Positions 1-9,344 of a DNA stretch of 64,000 nucleotides are shown here, piece by piece; the first letter of the stretch is position 1; every line of letters begins with the position of its first letter. The notes beneath the pieces are model-generated. The model saw only the letters and a list, made by a program, of their open reading frames with translations, was not told where the DNA came from and did no database searches. The position numbers and the translations under genes were made by a program. This DNA comes from Rhodospirillales bacterium (GTDB lineage Bacteria > Pseudomonadota > Alphaproteobacteria > Kiloniellales > JACOMY01): the NCBI GenBank assembly GCA_014324045.1, contig JACOMY010000009.1, positions 1 to 64,000 of the forward strand, written 5' to 3'.

Positions 1-169
1 GAAGAAACTGATTGGCCTGCCGCTGCAACCGACCCCAGACAATAAAGGTATGTTTGGCTATACAGAGAATCCGAAAGCGTTCGTTGAAATTGTTCCCTTT
101 GCCAAGCTGGTGAAGGGTGCCAAGGCACGCAACTCCACCTTCTTCACTAGACTCGGTCTTAATGGCTGA
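1..169 (+). CDS. C-terminal end of an unidentified protein (partial)
   Basis: An open frame enters from the left edge (frame starting at base 2) and ends at a TGA at 167-169, giving 55 residues. The peptide is basic and ends FFTRLGLNG; it contains the segment GMFGYTENPKAFVEIVPFAK, which looks like real protein. I do not recognise the family. The next gene starts about 500 bp further on, so this is the end of a separate transcription unit. Confidence 0.45.
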   Translation, partial: KKLIGLPLQPTPDNKGMFGYTENPKAFVEIVPFAKLVKGAKARNSTFFTRLGLNG

Positions 170-247
170 GTCCATACCACATATTCTGGAAGCGGTTTGT
201 ACATAGAAAGTGGCGCCCGCGCGCAAGCCGCGGTTCCGGCAAGCGGC

Positions 248-297
248 CTGCACGGCCCTTGCAGGCACCCTGCAACGGCCTTGCAGCACCTCTGCCG
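248..297. repeat. 11-bp-phased TGCA array, copy A
   Basis: TGCA occurs at 249, 260, 271 and 282, exactly 11 bp apart, with a degenerate TGCC at 293. The segment 248-275 matches 52957-52984 at 27 of 28 positions. The same periodic motif is the core of the inverted-repeat element near 53 kb, so this is probably a remnant of the same repeat family. Confidence 0.65.
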
Positions 298-358
298 CCG
301 CCGCGGCCACCCTGCCGGAAGGGCGCTTCTCCCTCGGGCGGCAGTGTCGGCGACAGCT

Positions 359-386
359 ATGACACTGCGCTAACGGAAAGTGTCAT
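359..386. repeat. Perfect 8-bp inverted repeat
   Basis: ATGACACT at 359-366 is mirrored by AGTGTCAT at 379-386 around a 12-bp spacer. It could be an operator, a weak hairpin or the scar of an element end. It lies about 280 bp upstream of the transporter operon, and nothing else supports a specific role. Confidence 0.4.
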
Positions 387-666
387 CGGCCTGTCCGAAG
401 CCGGCGCTATCGCGTTCTTCGGTTCCTGGTAATCTGTCGCCGGGCCAGCTGGCCGATCCTGAAGGGCCGGCCGCTACGGCACCGGCCGGCAGCACGGCGC
501 CCTCGGATAGCGGACGTAGCGGAGGCCGCATGCAACCAAGCCTCCTATGCAGACATCGATAGCCTTGCTGCAATCGCACCGCAAGGCTATTGGAGGGGAA
601 CAAAGACCATTTGGATGGAAAGGTGCCGCGGCTGGAACTCGACGTTCATTCTGGGCCTGCAGTCTG

Positions 667-1668
667 ATGCGCCCTTGGGCACATCCCTGGCGCTTTGCCC
701 TGACTGCGCTGGCGGCGCTTATCCTGATCTGGCTTGTCCTCGCAGTGTGGCCGGATTGGCTCCAGGATCTGCTCGGCCGCAAGAAGACCTTCGTGAACAC
801 GCTCCTCAACGGTCTTACCCTGGCCGGGCTCTACTTTCTGGTGGCGAGCGGATTCACCCTGATTTTCGGCCTCATGCGCAACGTCAACCTGGCCCATGGC
901 TCGCTCTATCTGATGGGTGGATACATCGGCTACGAGGTGGCCGAGGCTTCCGGCAGCTGGCTTTTGGGCGCGGCGGCCGCCTTGTTCGCCCTCGCCTCGA
1001 TCGGGGCCATACTGCAGGTCGTCGTTTTTCGGCGCATGCAGGGCGACGACCTGCGCCAGACGCTGGTCACCATCGGCATATCGATCGTCGCTGCCGACCT
1101 GATGCTGGCCGCATGGGGCGGAACCACCTACCAGTTCGAACCGCCCGAAGGGCTTTTCGGCGCGGTCACGCTGCCGATCGTCTCCACGATTAAGTCCTCC
1201 GGCGCTGCGGTCTTTATCAAATACCCCTTCTACCGGTTGTTCGTGCTGTTCCTGGCCGTCGCCATCGGCCTTGGCCTGTGGGTTTTCCTAAACAAGACCA
1301 AAACCGGCATGACGATCCGGGCCGGCGTTGACGACCGCAGCATGCTGGCCGCCACCGGTGTGAATGTCGATTTGGTTTTCGTACTGGTTTTCGCCCTCGG
1401 AGCGGGGCTGGCGGGGCTGGCCGGGGTCATCGGCGGGACGGCGCTTTCCATCGCCCCGGGCGAGGATGTCCGATATCTGCTGGCCTCGCTGGTGGTGGTG
1501 ATCGTAGGCGGCATGGGCTCGATCGCCGGCGCTGCGATCGGTGCTTTGCTCATTGGCCTCGCCGAGCAATTCGGGCTCGCCTATTTCCCGACCTACGGCG
1601 TTGTGCTGACTTTTGTCGTCATGATCGCGGTGTTGGCCATACGTCCGCAGGGGATCATGGGCCGATGA
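667..1668 (+). CDS. livH: Branched-chain-type ABC transporter permease (LivH-like)
   Basis: Inner-membrane permease of the LivH family, forming the channel with LivM. From the ATG at 667 it is 333 residues: an N-terminal hydrophobic helix (about 9-28), then the conserved LivH block with LNGLTLAGLYFLVASGFTLIFGLM and NLAHGSLYLMGGYIG features, and a C-terminal GGMGSIAGAAIGALLIGLAEQ segment followed by RPQGIMGR. The open frame extends upstream to 547, but those 40 residues are not hydrophobic and do not look like LivH. The 667 start overlaps the stop of a short upstream frame, so translational coupling is possible. It is the first gene of an operon; its stop overlaps the livM start by 4 bp. Confidence 0.85.
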   Translation: MRPWAHPWRFALTALAALILIWLVLAVWPDWLQDLLGRKKTFVNTLLNGLTLAGLYFLVASGFTLIFGLMRNVNLAHGSLYLMGGYIGYEVAEASGSWLLGAAAALFALASIGAILQVVVFRRMQGDDLRQTLVTIGISIVAADLMLAAWGGTTYQFEPPEGLFGAVTLPIVSTIKSSGAAVFIKYPFYRLFVLFLAVAIGLGLWVFLNKTKTGMTIRAGVDDRSMLAATGVNVDLVFVLVFALGAGLAGLAGVIGGTALSIAPGEDVRYLLASLVVVIVGGMGSIAGAAIGALLIGLAEQFGLAYFPTYGVVLTFVVMIAVLAIRPQGIMGR

Positions 1669-2732
1669 CAGCCCGGATCCATCCGGCCTGGTGGCTTTTG
1701 GCAGCGCTCCTGTCGATCTATCCGATCCTTGCAAATGACTTTTTCACCCTGCAGATCGGCGCCTACAGCTTGATCTTAGGCACCATCGCCTTGTCGCTGA
1801 CGATCCTGGCAGGCTATGGCGGGATGGTCAGTCTGGCGCAGTTGACCGCGGCCGGGCTTGCCGCCTACGTCCTGCCGATTTTCGGCACCAATAGCCAGGG
1901 TGTCCTGGGTATCGGTTGGAGCCATTGGCTGACGATCCCGATGGCTTTGCTGGTTGGGGCCTCCTTCAGCGCCTTGGTCGGCCTGATAGCTGTGCGTACC
2001 TCGGGCATCTATACGATCATGATCACCCTGGCGGTGGCGGTCTCGGTCTTCTTCTTCACGCGCCAGAATTACGAGCTGTTCAACGGCTTCACCGGCTATG
2101 CCGGGATCGAGGCGCCCAAACCCTTCGGCTACGATCTGCGCGCGCCTTTACCCTTCTACTATCTCTGTCTGATCGTGGCGGCAGGCTTCGGGCTGGCCAC
2201 GCTTTACGCGGCCAGAACACCCTTCGGGCTCAGCCTGCAAGCGGTGCGTGACAATCCGCGCCGGATGGCGGCGCTTGGGTTCTCCGTCGCCGGCATCCGG
2301 GTGTTGGCCTTCTTCCTGGCGGGTTTCGTTGCCGCGGCAGGCGGCATCCTGTTGGTCTTCTTCAACGGCCGCATCTCGCCCGGCACCATCGGCGTGGACG
2401 TGGCCATCGACATCCTGGTCATCGCCGTTGTTGGCGGTCTGCGCCATCCGATCGGGCCGTTCATCGGCGCACTGGCCTTCGTCTTGCTTGAGACCTTCGC
2501 CATCGATCTGATCGCGCGCGAGCGTTTCAACAGCTTGATCGGCACCGCATTTTTGTTGATCGTGCTGTTCTCGCCCGACGGCCTGTTGGGGCTATGGAAC
2601 AAGATTAGGCCCAAAATCGGGCCCAAGATTAGTAGACCCAGTCTGGGGCTTGCCGGTCCGCAAACAGGAAAAACCCCACAGTTCGATGCGGCGGAGACCC
2701 AACCCATTTCATCGAGGGAGGATACCGGATGA
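1665..2732 (+). CDS. livM: Branched-chain-type ABC transporter permease (LivM-like)
   Basis: 355-residue LivM-family permease, partner of the preceding LivH. It shows multiple hydrophobic helices and the family landmarks YGGMVSLAQLTAAGLAAY near residues 45-65, RTSGIYTIMITLAVAV, and AVRDNPRRMAALGF before the last helices; it ends FSPDGLLGLWNKIRPK followed by a hydrophilic tail of about 35 residues. The start ATG overlaps the livH stop (ATGA) and its own stop overlaps the next gene the same way, so the three genes are translationally coupled. Substrate cannot be read from the permease. Confidence 0.88.
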   Translation: MTARIHPAWWLLAALLSIYPILANDFFTLQIGAYSLILGTIALSLTILAGYGGMVSLAQLTAAGLAAYVLPIFGTNSQGVLGIGWSHWLTIPMALLVGASFSALVGLIAVRTSGIYTIMITLAVAVSVFFFTRQNYELFNGFTGYAGIEAPKPFGYDLRAPLPFYYLCLIVAAGFGLATLYAARTPFGLSLQAVRDNPRRMAALGFSVAGIRVLAFFLAGFVAAAGGILLVFFNGRISPGTIGVDVAIDILVIAVVGGLRHPIGPFIGALAFVLLETFAIDLIARERFNSLIGTAFLLIVLFSPDGLLGLWNKIRPKIGPKISRPSLGLAGPQTGKTPQFDAAETQPISSREDTG

Positions 2733-3973
2733 AAACCAGGACCCTATTGTTCAGCACCTCACTTGCGGCGGTGTTGAGCGCTGCTTCGGCCTCGGCGGAG
2801 GACCTCAAGATGGGCGCGATTGCCGTGCTCGAAGGCGCCTTTGCCGTGCTCGGTGAGGACAGCATGCGCGGCGTCGAGCTTGCGTTACAGGAGTTCGGCT
2901 ACACCGCCGGCGGGATGCAGATCGAATTGATCGCCGGCTCCACCGATGCCTCGCCGGACAGTGCGGTGCGGGCGGCACGCAAGATCGTCGAACAGGACGG
3001 CGCCCCCATCGTGATCGGGCCCTTGTCGGGATCCGAGGGCTTGGCCATTCGCGATTATGCCAAGACGCAGCCAAATACGACCTTTCTCAACGGCGCCTCG
3101 GCAGCGCAGGACACCACGCTGCGCGAAACCGCGGACAACTTCTTCCGCTTCTCCACCGAGGGCGCGCAGTGGATGGCCGGTCTGGGCGAGTATGTCTATA
3201 ACCAGAAGGGCTATCGCTCGGTTGCCGTTCTGGCTGAGGACTATTCCTTCCCCTACACGCAGGTCTTCGGCTTCTTGGAGCCCTTCTGCCGTTTGGGCGG
3301 CAAAGCCCCGCAGGACGCACGGTTCTTTGTGCCGATCGGCAACAAGGACTACAGTTCGGTCATCGCATCGCTGCCCGACGATGTGGATGCGATTTATGTG
3401 GCATTGGGCGGCGCGGACGCGGTCAACTTCCTGACTCAGTACGAACAAGCGGGTGGCGAGCTGCCCCTGATCGGTGGCTCGATCACTATGGACCAGACCG
3501 TGTTGGGCTCCAAGGGCCGGGCGCGCCGCTTCGTGATCGGTACACCTTCGGCAGGTCCGATCTCGGACACCTGGGAAGACCCGCGCTGGGCCGAGTTCGT
3601 TGCAGCCTATCGAGCGGCCTTCCCCGATGGATTCCCGTCGCCATCGCTGTTCGCGCACGCCTATTATGTCAACACCAAGGCGGCACTTCTGGCGCTCGAC
3701 GCGGTGAATGGCGACCTGTCCGATGGCGGTGCCAGATACCGCGAAGTCCTGGCGAACCTCTCCTTCGAGACGCCCACCGGCATGGTCAGCCTCGACGAAC
3801 GCGGCAATGCAATTGCCGACATCTTCCTGACCGAGGTGATAGAAGGTCCTGGCGGCAACCTGTTGAACAAGACGCTCGGCGTCACGCCGCAGGTCAGCCA
3901 GACCCTCGGGCTCAGTTATGACGAGTTCCTGCAATACGGCCCCGTCAGCCGCGAAAACCCCGCCTGCGAATAA
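2729..3973 (+). CDS. Periplasmic ligand-binding protein of the Leu/Ile/Val (type 1 PBP) family
   Basis: 414-residue extracytoplasmic substrate-binding protein. It begins with a Sec signal peptide (MKTRT, hydrophobic core, cleavage after ASASA about residue 22), followed by the type 1 periplasmic-binding fold start LKMGAIAVLEGAFAVLGED and ELALQEFG. A later segment IVIGPLSGSEG matches the hinge-region glycine-rich motif of LivK-type proteins. It overlaps livM by 4 bp and precedes both ATPase genes, so it supplies the ligand for this transporter. Ligand unknown; the accessory hydrolase-like genes downstream argue against simple amino-acid uptake. Confidence 0.85.
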   Translation: MKTRTLLFSTSLAAVLSAASASAEDLKMGAIAVLEGAFAVLGEDSMRGVELALQEFGYTAGGMQIELIAGSTDASPDSAVRAARKIVEQDGAPIVIGPLSGSEGLAIRDYAKTQPNTTFLNGASAAQDTTLRETADNFFRFSTEGAQWMAGLGEYVYNQKGYRSVAVLAEDYSFPYTQVFGFLEPFCRLGGKAPQDARFFVPIGNKDYSSVIASLPDDVDAIYVALGGADAVNFLTQYEQAGGELPLIGGSITMDQTVLGSKGRARRFVIGTPSAGPISDTWEDPRWAEFVAAYRAAFPDGFPSPSLFAHAYYVNTKAALLALDAVNGDLSDGGARYREVLANLSFETPTGMVSLDERGNAIADIFLTEVIEGPGGNLLNKTLGVTPQVSQTLGLSYDEFLQYGPVSRENPACE

Positions 3974-3998
3974 GCCCAACAGAAGAAGCCCAACCAAA

Positions 3999-4784
3999 AT
4001 GGGCCGCACGGATGCCCTCTCCCGCCTTCGGTCTTCGGGGCAATACGCCCTGGAGCTGGAGGCCGTCAGCCGGCACTTCGGTGCGCTGATTGCCTTGGCC
4101 GGCATCGATCTGGCGGTCGAGGCGGGGGAGCGCCGTGCGATCCTGGGCTCGAACGGAGCCGGTAAAACAACGCTCTTCAATGCGGTGACCGGGGATTTTC
4201 CGGTGACCGCAGGGCGCATCCGTTTCTTTGGCGAAGACATAACCGCCCTGCCGCCGCATGAGAGGATCCGGCGCGGTTTGCGCCGAACCTATCAGATTTC
4301 ACTGCTATTCGAAAATCTTAGCGTTCGCGACAACCTTTTTGTCGCTTGCCGCGGGGTCTCGCCGCACCGGGCCTCCTTGCGCCGCGCCGGCCCCTCCGAA
4401 CCCGCCGCAGAGCTGGCCGAAATGCTGGCGCAAGCTGTGCATCTGGACGCTGTCCTCGACAGCCGGGTCGGCACGCTCAGCTACGGGCAGCAACGCCAGT
4501 TGGAAATCGGCATGGCCTTGGCCGGCGCCCCGCGCTTCATTCTTTTCGACGAACCTGCGGCCGGGCTCTCTCCTTCGGAACGGGCCCAGCTGATCGAAAT
4601 CCTGGGTGCACTGCCCGCGCATATCGGATACCTCATCATCGAACACGACATGGACGTGGCACTGCGCGTCGCCGCGACTGTTTCGATGCTGCATAACGGA
4701 CGGATTTTCAAGGAAGGCACACCGGCCGAAATCGAGAACGATCCGGAGGTTCAGGCCCTTTACCTGGGGGGCGGTCATGACTGA
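3999..4784 (+). CDS. livG: ABC transporter ATP-binding protein (LivG-like)
   Basis: 261-residue cytoplasmic ATPase. Walker A GSNGAGKTT lies at about residues 50-58, the Q-loop region near RRTYQISLLF, the signature LSYGQQRQLEIG, Walker B FILFDEPAAGLS and the switch histidine in IIEHDMD. The frame is open from 3918, but that stretch overlaps the previous gene and is not ABC-like. The ATG at 3999 has an AGAAG-type ribosome site and lies 25 bp after the preceding stop. It overlaps the following gene by 8 bp. Confidence 0.85.
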   Translation: MGRTDALSRLRSSGQYALELEAVSRHFGALIALAGIDLAVEAGERRAILGSNGAGKTTLFNAVTGDFPVTAGRIRFFGEDITALPPHERIRRGLRRTYQISLLFENLSVRDNLFVACRGVSPHRASLRRAGPSEPAAELAEMLAQAVHLDAVLDSRVGTLSYGQQRQLEIGMALAGAPRFILFDEPAAGLSPSERAQLIEILGALPAHIGYLIIEHDMDVALRVAATVSMLHNGRIFKEGTPAEIENDPEVQALYLGGGHD

Positions 4785-6894
4785 CACGCTGCTTTCGGTC
4801 CGGGGCCTGCACGTCTACTACGGAGCCTCCCACGCCTTGCAGGGCGTGGACATCGCGCTTGGCCGGGGCGTGCACGCCGTACTTGGCCGCAATGGCATGG
4901 GCAAGACCACGCTTTGCCAGGCAATTATGGGGTTGGTTCCGCTGCGCTCAGGTACGATTCGGTTCGACGGTACCGACATCGCCGGCCTGCCGCCGAACAA
5001 GATCGCATCTCTGGGTATCGGCTACACACCGCAGGGGCGGCGCCTGTGGAAGTCGCTATCGGTTGACGAGCATCTGCGGCTTTGCGCCGTGGCCAACAGT
5101 CCCTGGTCCGTCGATTTCATTTACGACACATTCCCGCGCTTGGCCGAACGGCGCAGCACCGGTGGCACCCAGTTGTCGGGCGGCGAGCAACAGATGCTGG
5201 CCATCGCCCGCGCCCTGCTGCCCGGTCCGCGCCTTTTGGTGATGGACGAGCCGACGGAAGGTTTGGCTCCGGTAATTGTCGACCGGGTCGTGCAGCTTCT
5301 ACAGAAAATCGGCGCGTCGGGCGAAGTCTCGGTCTTGCTGGTCGAACAGAACCTTTCCGTGGCAACCACTGTGGCCCAGGACATCTCGATCATGGTCAAC
5401 GGCCGGATCTCGGCGGTTTTGCCCGCCGCACAGCTGGCCGCCGATCGCGCGCTGCAAGAACGCTTGCTGGGTGTGGGACGCCATGGTGGAACGGAAAGCT
5501 TTACACCGGCCCCGCCTGAGGATGCAGCACGAGCTGACGAACCCTTGCCCAAGAAGCACACATCGCCCAACAAGCACGCATCCATGCCCAGAAACGATTA
5601 CACACCGCCGCCCAGATGGTCCAGGGAGGCCTGGGAGGAAAAACCGAAGCAGCAGTCTGCAGCCCGGCCACCGCCGCACTCCCCGGCCCCTGGCGGCTCG
5701 GTCATCGTTGCAGGCACCTTCGACACCAAGACGCAGGAGCTGACCTTTCTGCGCGACCGTCTTCGCGCCCAGCAGATTGCCGTCAAAACAGTCGATCTCT
5801 CCACTTCGGGCAAGTCATCGGCGGCCGATATCCCGCCGCATCGCGTCGCGGCCTGCCATCCTGGCGGCAGTGGCGCTGTAATGACCGGAGATCGCGGCAC
5901 CGCCGTCGCGGCGATGGCAGAAGCCTTTCAGGTCTGGGCCAGGCAGGACGGCAATATTCGCGGCATGATTTCGGCGGCGGGATCGGGTGGCACCGCCCTC
6001 GCCACGCCTGCGATGCGCGCGCTGCCCATTGGCGTGCCCAAGGTGATGATCTCGACCGTCGCTTCCGGCGATGTCGGCCACTATGTCGGCCCCTCCGACA
6101 TAATGATGATGTACTCGGTCACAGACGTGCAGGGGATCAACCGGATCTCGGCTCAGGTCCTGTCCAACGGTGCAGACGCTTTGGCAGGTGCGGTGCGCTT
6201 CCGGGCGTCGAACCCGCCGCAGGTCGCCGGCGGCAAGCCGGCACTTGGCTTGACCATGTTCGGTGTCACCACCCCTGCCGTGCAGGCGATCGTCAAGGGT
6301 CTGGAAGACCGCTACGAGTGCCTGACCTTCCACGCTACCGGCACCGGCGGGCAGTCGATGGAGAAGCTGGCCGATAGCGGCATGCTGGCGGGCGCGCTGG
6401 ACATCTCCACGACCGAGGTCTGCGACATGATGATGGGCGGGGCGATGCCCGCGACCGAGGACCGCTTCGGCGCCTTCATCCGCACGCGCATCCCTTACCT
6501 CGGTTCCACCGGCGCGCTCGATATGGTCAATTGGCAGGCGCCGGAAACTGTACCCGAGCGCTACAAGGACCGGCTGTTTTACCGGCACAACCCGCAGGTC
6601 ACACTGATGCGCACGACGGCGGATGAGAATAGGCGCATGGGCACCTGGATCGCCGAACGGCTGAACCGGATGACCGGACCGGTGCGGTTCCTGCTGCCAA
6701 GGGGCGGGGTCTCGGCGCTTGACGCGCCCGGCCAAGCCTTCGACGACCCGACGGCGCGCAGCGCGCTCTTCGACGCGATCCGCCAGACATTCGACCCGGC
6801 CCCAAACCGGCAGCTCGTCGAGATTGACAGCCACATCAACGATCCGGGCTTTGCTGCGGCCGCCTTGGCCGCCTTTGCCGCAATCGTAAAATAG
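4777..6894 (+). CDS. LivF-type ABC ATPase fused to a UPF0261/Tm-1-like domain
   Basis: One uninterrupted 705-residue frame. Residues 1 to about 235 are a LivF-type ATPase: Walker [10 protein letters not shown], signature LSGGEQQ, Walker [12 protein letters not shown], switch histidine replaced by Q in VEQN, as is usual in LivF. A proline- and lysine-rich linker (about 236-304) leads into a UPF0261 domain from about 305 ([17 protein letters not shown]) to the end, with glycine-rich [18 protein letters not shown] and [19 protein letters not shown] segments. In plant Tm-1 proteins this domain is joined to a TIM-barrel that corresponds to the next gene here. No stop, frame change or internal start with a good ribosome site separates the halves. 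Start overlaps the LivG stop by 8 bp. The fused function is inferred, not known. Confidence 0.85.
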   Translation: MTDTLLSVRGLHVYYGASHALQGVDIALGRGVHAVLGRNGMGKTTLCQAIMGLVPLRSGTIRFDGTDIAGLPPNKIASLGIGYTPQGRRLWKSLSVDEHLRLCAVANSPWSVDFIYDTFPRLAERRSTGGTQLSGGEQQMLAIARALLPGPRLLVMDEPTEGLAPVIVDRVVQLLQKIGASGEVSVLLVEQNLSVATTVAQDISIMVNGRISAVLPAAQLAADRALQERLLGVGRHGGTESFTPAPPEDAARADEPLPKKHTSPNKHASMPRNDYTPPPRWSREAWEEKPKQQSAARPPPHSPAPGGSVIVAGTFDTKTQELTFLRDRLRAQQIAVKTVDLSTSGKSSAADIPPHRVAACHPGGSGAVMTGDRGTAVAAMAEAFQVWARQDGNIRGMISAAGSGGTALATPAMRALPIGVPKVMISTVASGDVGHYVGPSDIMMMYSVTDVQGINRISAQVLSNGADALAGAVRFRASNPPQVAGGKPALGLTMFGVTTPAVQAIVKGLEDRYECLTFHATGTGGQSMEKLADSGMLAGALDISTTEVCDMMMGGAMPATEDRFGAFIRTRIPYLGSTGALDMVNWQAPETVPERYKDRLFYRHNPQVTLMRTTADENRRMGTWIAERLNRMTGPVRFLLPRGGVSALDAPGQAFDDPTARSALFDAIRQTFDPAPNRQLVEIDSHINDPGFAAAALAAFAAIVK

Positions 6895-6908
6895 CGGGGG
6901 GTACCTTG

Positions 6909-7745
6909 ATGCCTAGGTTCGAGCGTGCAGAGTTAATGGCGAGGTTTCAGGCGATGAAGGCCGAGGGCAGGCCCATCGTCGGCGGCGGCGCGGGTACCGG
7001 GCTTTCTGCCAAATGCGAGGAACAGGGCGGCATCGACCTCATCGTCATCTACAATTCCGGCCGCTATCGGATGGCCGGGCGCGGCTCGCTGTCGGGGCTT
7101 TTGGCCTACGGCAATGCCAACGAGATTGTCATGCAAATGGCGAACGAGGTCTTGCCCGTCACCGAACGCACGCCGGTTCTGGCCGGGGTGAACGGCACCG
7201 ACCCCTTTTGCAACTTCGACGCCTACCTCGATGATGTGAAACGCATCGGTTTCTCAGGTATCCAGAACTTCCCGACCGTGGGGCTGATCGACGGCACCTT
7301 TCGCGCGAACCTGGAAGCGACCGGCATGTCCTACGCGCTCGAAGTCGATCTTATCGCCCGCGCCCATGCCAAAGACATCTTGACCACACCCTATGTGTTC
7401 TCGGCCGCGGACGCCGATGCGATGGCCCGCGCCGGGGCCGACATCCTTGTGGTGCATTTGGGCTTGACGGCGGGCGGCTCCATCGGTGCCGGAACCGCAC
7501 TGAATCTGGAAAATTGCCCGGCGCTTGTGGATACATGGGCAGAGGCCGCATTGAACGTGAACCCGCAAGCGGTGGTGCTTGTACACGGCGGGCCCGTAGC
7601 GCTGCCCGAAGACGCCGAATACATCCTGAAAAATACCGAGCACTGCCACGGTTTCTATGGCGCTTCCTCAATGGAGCGCTTGCCAACCGAGATTGCGCTG
7701 ACCGAACGGACGCGCGCCTTCAAGGCGATCCGCGGTCGAGCTTAA
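6909..7745 (+). CDS. TIM-barrel phosphoenolpyruvate hydrolase-like family protein
   Basis: 278-residue cytoplasmic protein with the typical family pattern: N-terminal [20 protein letters not shown], then [27 protein letters not shown], and [15 protein letters not shown], and a later [16 protein letters not shown] segment. It matches the C-terminal half of plant Tm-1-like proteins, so this gene and the fused domain upstream are the two halves of one architecture. A GGGGGG ribosome site precedes TTG-ATG at 6906-6911; the ATG at 6909 is chosen. The enzymatic activity is not established by sequence. Confidence 0.8.
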   Translation: MPRFERAELMARFQAMKAEGRPIVGGGAGTGLSAKCEEQGGIDLIVIYNSGRYRMAGRGSLSGLLAYGNANEIVMQMANEVLPVTERTPVLAGVNGTDPFCNFDAYLDDVKRIGFSGIQNFPTVGLIDGTFRANLEATGMSYALEVDLIARAHAKDILTTPYVFSAADADAMARAGADILVVHLGLTAGGSIGAGTALNLENCPALVDTWAEAALNVNPQAVVLVHGGPVALPEDAEYILKNTEHCHGFYGASSMERLPTEIALTERTRAFKAIRGRA

Positions 7746-7751
7746 GGGAAC

Positions 7752-9344
7752 ATGCAGATGACCGCTAGTGCAGTAAACTGGCTGATTGCTCTAAGTGTCG
7801 TCGCAATCGTCGCGATTTGGCTTTTGCACTGGTTCTACCTGCGCGGCGCCACCGATCGGGCCTACGTACGGACCGGATTTGGCGGCCGCAAGGTAACGCT
7901 CGACAGCGGCATAGTCGTACTACCGATCCTGCATCGGGTCGTGTCGGTCAGTCTCGGCCTATCGAAAGTGGTTCTGAAAGCCGAGCATGAAAACGCTTTG
8001 ATCACCGCAGACCGGATGCGGGTAGACGTGGATGCCGAATTCTTCCTGCGTGTCGCGCCCCAAACCGAATCCGTTGCCTTGGCAGCCTCCAATCTTGGGG
8101 CACTGACCAATCGTCCCGAGGAACTGGCCGCGTTCTACGAAAGTGAGTTCTTGGGTGCGCTGCGGGCGGTGGCCGCAGAAGAGAATTTGACAACTCTGCA
8201 TGAGAACCGGGCCGGATTTGTCGAGTCCGTACAAGCCCGCGTCGCGCCGGTGCTGGCCAAGAACGGGCTAGAGCTCTCTTCGGTTGCGATCCGCAACCTC
8301 GACCAGACCGCGCTCGAACATTTCAACCCCGCAAATCGCTTCGATGCCGAGGGCCTGACACAGCTCATCGAGACGGTCGAGGACCGCCGCAAGATGCGCA
8401 ACGAGATCGAACAGAAGTCCGCAGTTGCCATCCGCGAGGCCAACCTGGCTTCCGAGAAAGAGACGCTGGCTCTGGACCGCGAGAGCCAGCTGGCGCGTCT
8501 GGAACAGGAGCGCGAGATCGAGGCGAAACGCGCCGCTCAATCCGCCGAAATCGCACGCGAGCAGGCCGAACGCGGGGCCGAAGCCGAGGCCGCGCGGATC
8601 GCCAGCACCCAAGCCATCAACCGGCGCGAGATCGCGGCGAAAGAGGAGGTCGAACGCGCCCGCTATGCCTCGGAGCGCGCTCTCGATGCAAGCCGTATCC
8701 TGCGCGAACAGGAACTGCGGCGGCTTGAGATCGAACGCGAGAAGTTTATCGACGTAACCAAACTTGAAACAGCCATCGCCGTCTTGGCGAAATCGGTGGA
8801 AGAGGCCGATGCGCGTGTGAGCGCAGAGGCGCAGTTGACCGCCGCCACGAAAGCATCCGAGGCCGTTACCGCTGCCCGGGAGCTGAGTGCAGCAGAACGC
8901 GCCGCCGCGGTGTCCAAGGTCGATAGCGGCCGCGAAACCGCCGCCGCTCGGGCCCGCGCCGCCGTGCGCGCCGAGGCCGAGCGTTTGCTGAACGAAGCCG
9001 AAAACGTGCTGACCGGCGATGCACGTGCCGGGCGTCTAAAGGCGCAGCTTATCGACAAGCTTGAGGCCGTGATTGCCGAAACGGTAAAGCCCATCGAAAA
9101 GATAGACGGCATCAAGATGGTGCACATGGGCGGCAGCGGCGGCGGTGCGGATCGCACGCCGACCGACGAGGTGATCGACAGCGCGCTGCGCTACCGCGTC
9201 CAGGCCCCCATGATCGATGCCTTGATGCAAGAAATCGGCGTCGAGGGCGCGAATGTGTCGAAAATGGGCGACGTCATGCGTGCCGCCAAGGATGCACAAA
9301 GCCTGGCCAAGGACGCCGCACAGAAGGAGGACAAGGATGCTTGA
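7752..9344 (+). CDS. Flotillin/band 7 family membrane protein
   Basis: 530 residues. A single N-terminal membrane helix (about 10-28, WLIALSVVAIVAIWLLHWFY) is followed by a PHB/band 7 domain to about residue 200 (TGFGGRKVTLDSGIVVLP, RVDVDAEFFLRVAP), then a long Glu/Ala/Arg-rich coiled coil (about 205-430) and a C-terminal region ending in VQAPMIDALMQEIG. This is the flotillin architecture: membrane-anchored oligomeric scaffold. An AAGGGA ribosome site precedes the ATG, 6 bp after the previous stop. Its inclusion in a transporter operon suggests a role in organising the transporter or associated enzymes, which is inference. Confidence 0.82.
   Translation: MQMTASAVNWLIALSVVAIVAIWLLHWFYLRGATDRAYVRTGFGGRKVTLDSGIVVLPILHRVVSVSLGLSKVVLKAEHENALITADRMRVDVDAEFFLRVAPQTESVALAASNLGALTNRPEELAAFYESEFLGALRAVAAEENLTTLHENRAGFVESVQARVAPVLAKNGLELSSVAIRNLDQTALEHFNPANRFDAEGLTQLIETVEDRRKMRNEIEQKSAVAIREANLASEKETLALDRESQLARLEQEREIEAKRAAQSAEIAREQAERGAEAEAARIASTQAINRREIAAKEEVERARYASERALDASRILREQELRRLEIEREKFIDVTKLETAIAVLAKSVEEADARVSAEAQLTAATKASEAVTAARELSAAERAAAVSKVDSGRETAAARARAAVRAEAERLLNEAENVLTGDARAGRLKAQLIDKLEAVIAETVKPIEKIDGIKMVHMGGSGGGADRTPTDEVIDSALRYRVQAPMIDALMQEIGVEGANVSKMGDVMRAAKDAQSLAKDAAQKEDKDA

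Larger units (their letters stand above)
170..666. other. Intergenic region without a convincing gene
   Basis: About 500 bp between the partial gene and the ABC operon. It contains a phased TGCA array (248-297), a perfect 8-bp inverted repeat (359-386) and, at 592-598, a strong Shine-Dalgarno-like GGAGGGG. Downstream of that site a short frame, TTG at 611 to TGA at 665-667, ends on the ATG of the permease gene (TGATG). It may be a leader peptide that couples translation to the permease, or the remnant of a lost first gene. The short ORFs on both strands here have no family resemblance. Confidence 0.5.

Noticed and set aside
547-666. N-terminal extension of the LivH-like gene to 547
   Set aside because: The 40 extra residues are not membrane-like and LivH homology starts after 667.
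2885-4240. 451-codon minus-strand frame across the binding-protein and livG genes
   Set aside because: It spans two clear plus-strand genes and their boundary and shows no protein family pattern.
5815-6834. 339-codon minus-strand frame under the UPF0261 domain
   Set aside because: Shadow of the real gene; composition is His/Arg/Gly-rich without motifs.
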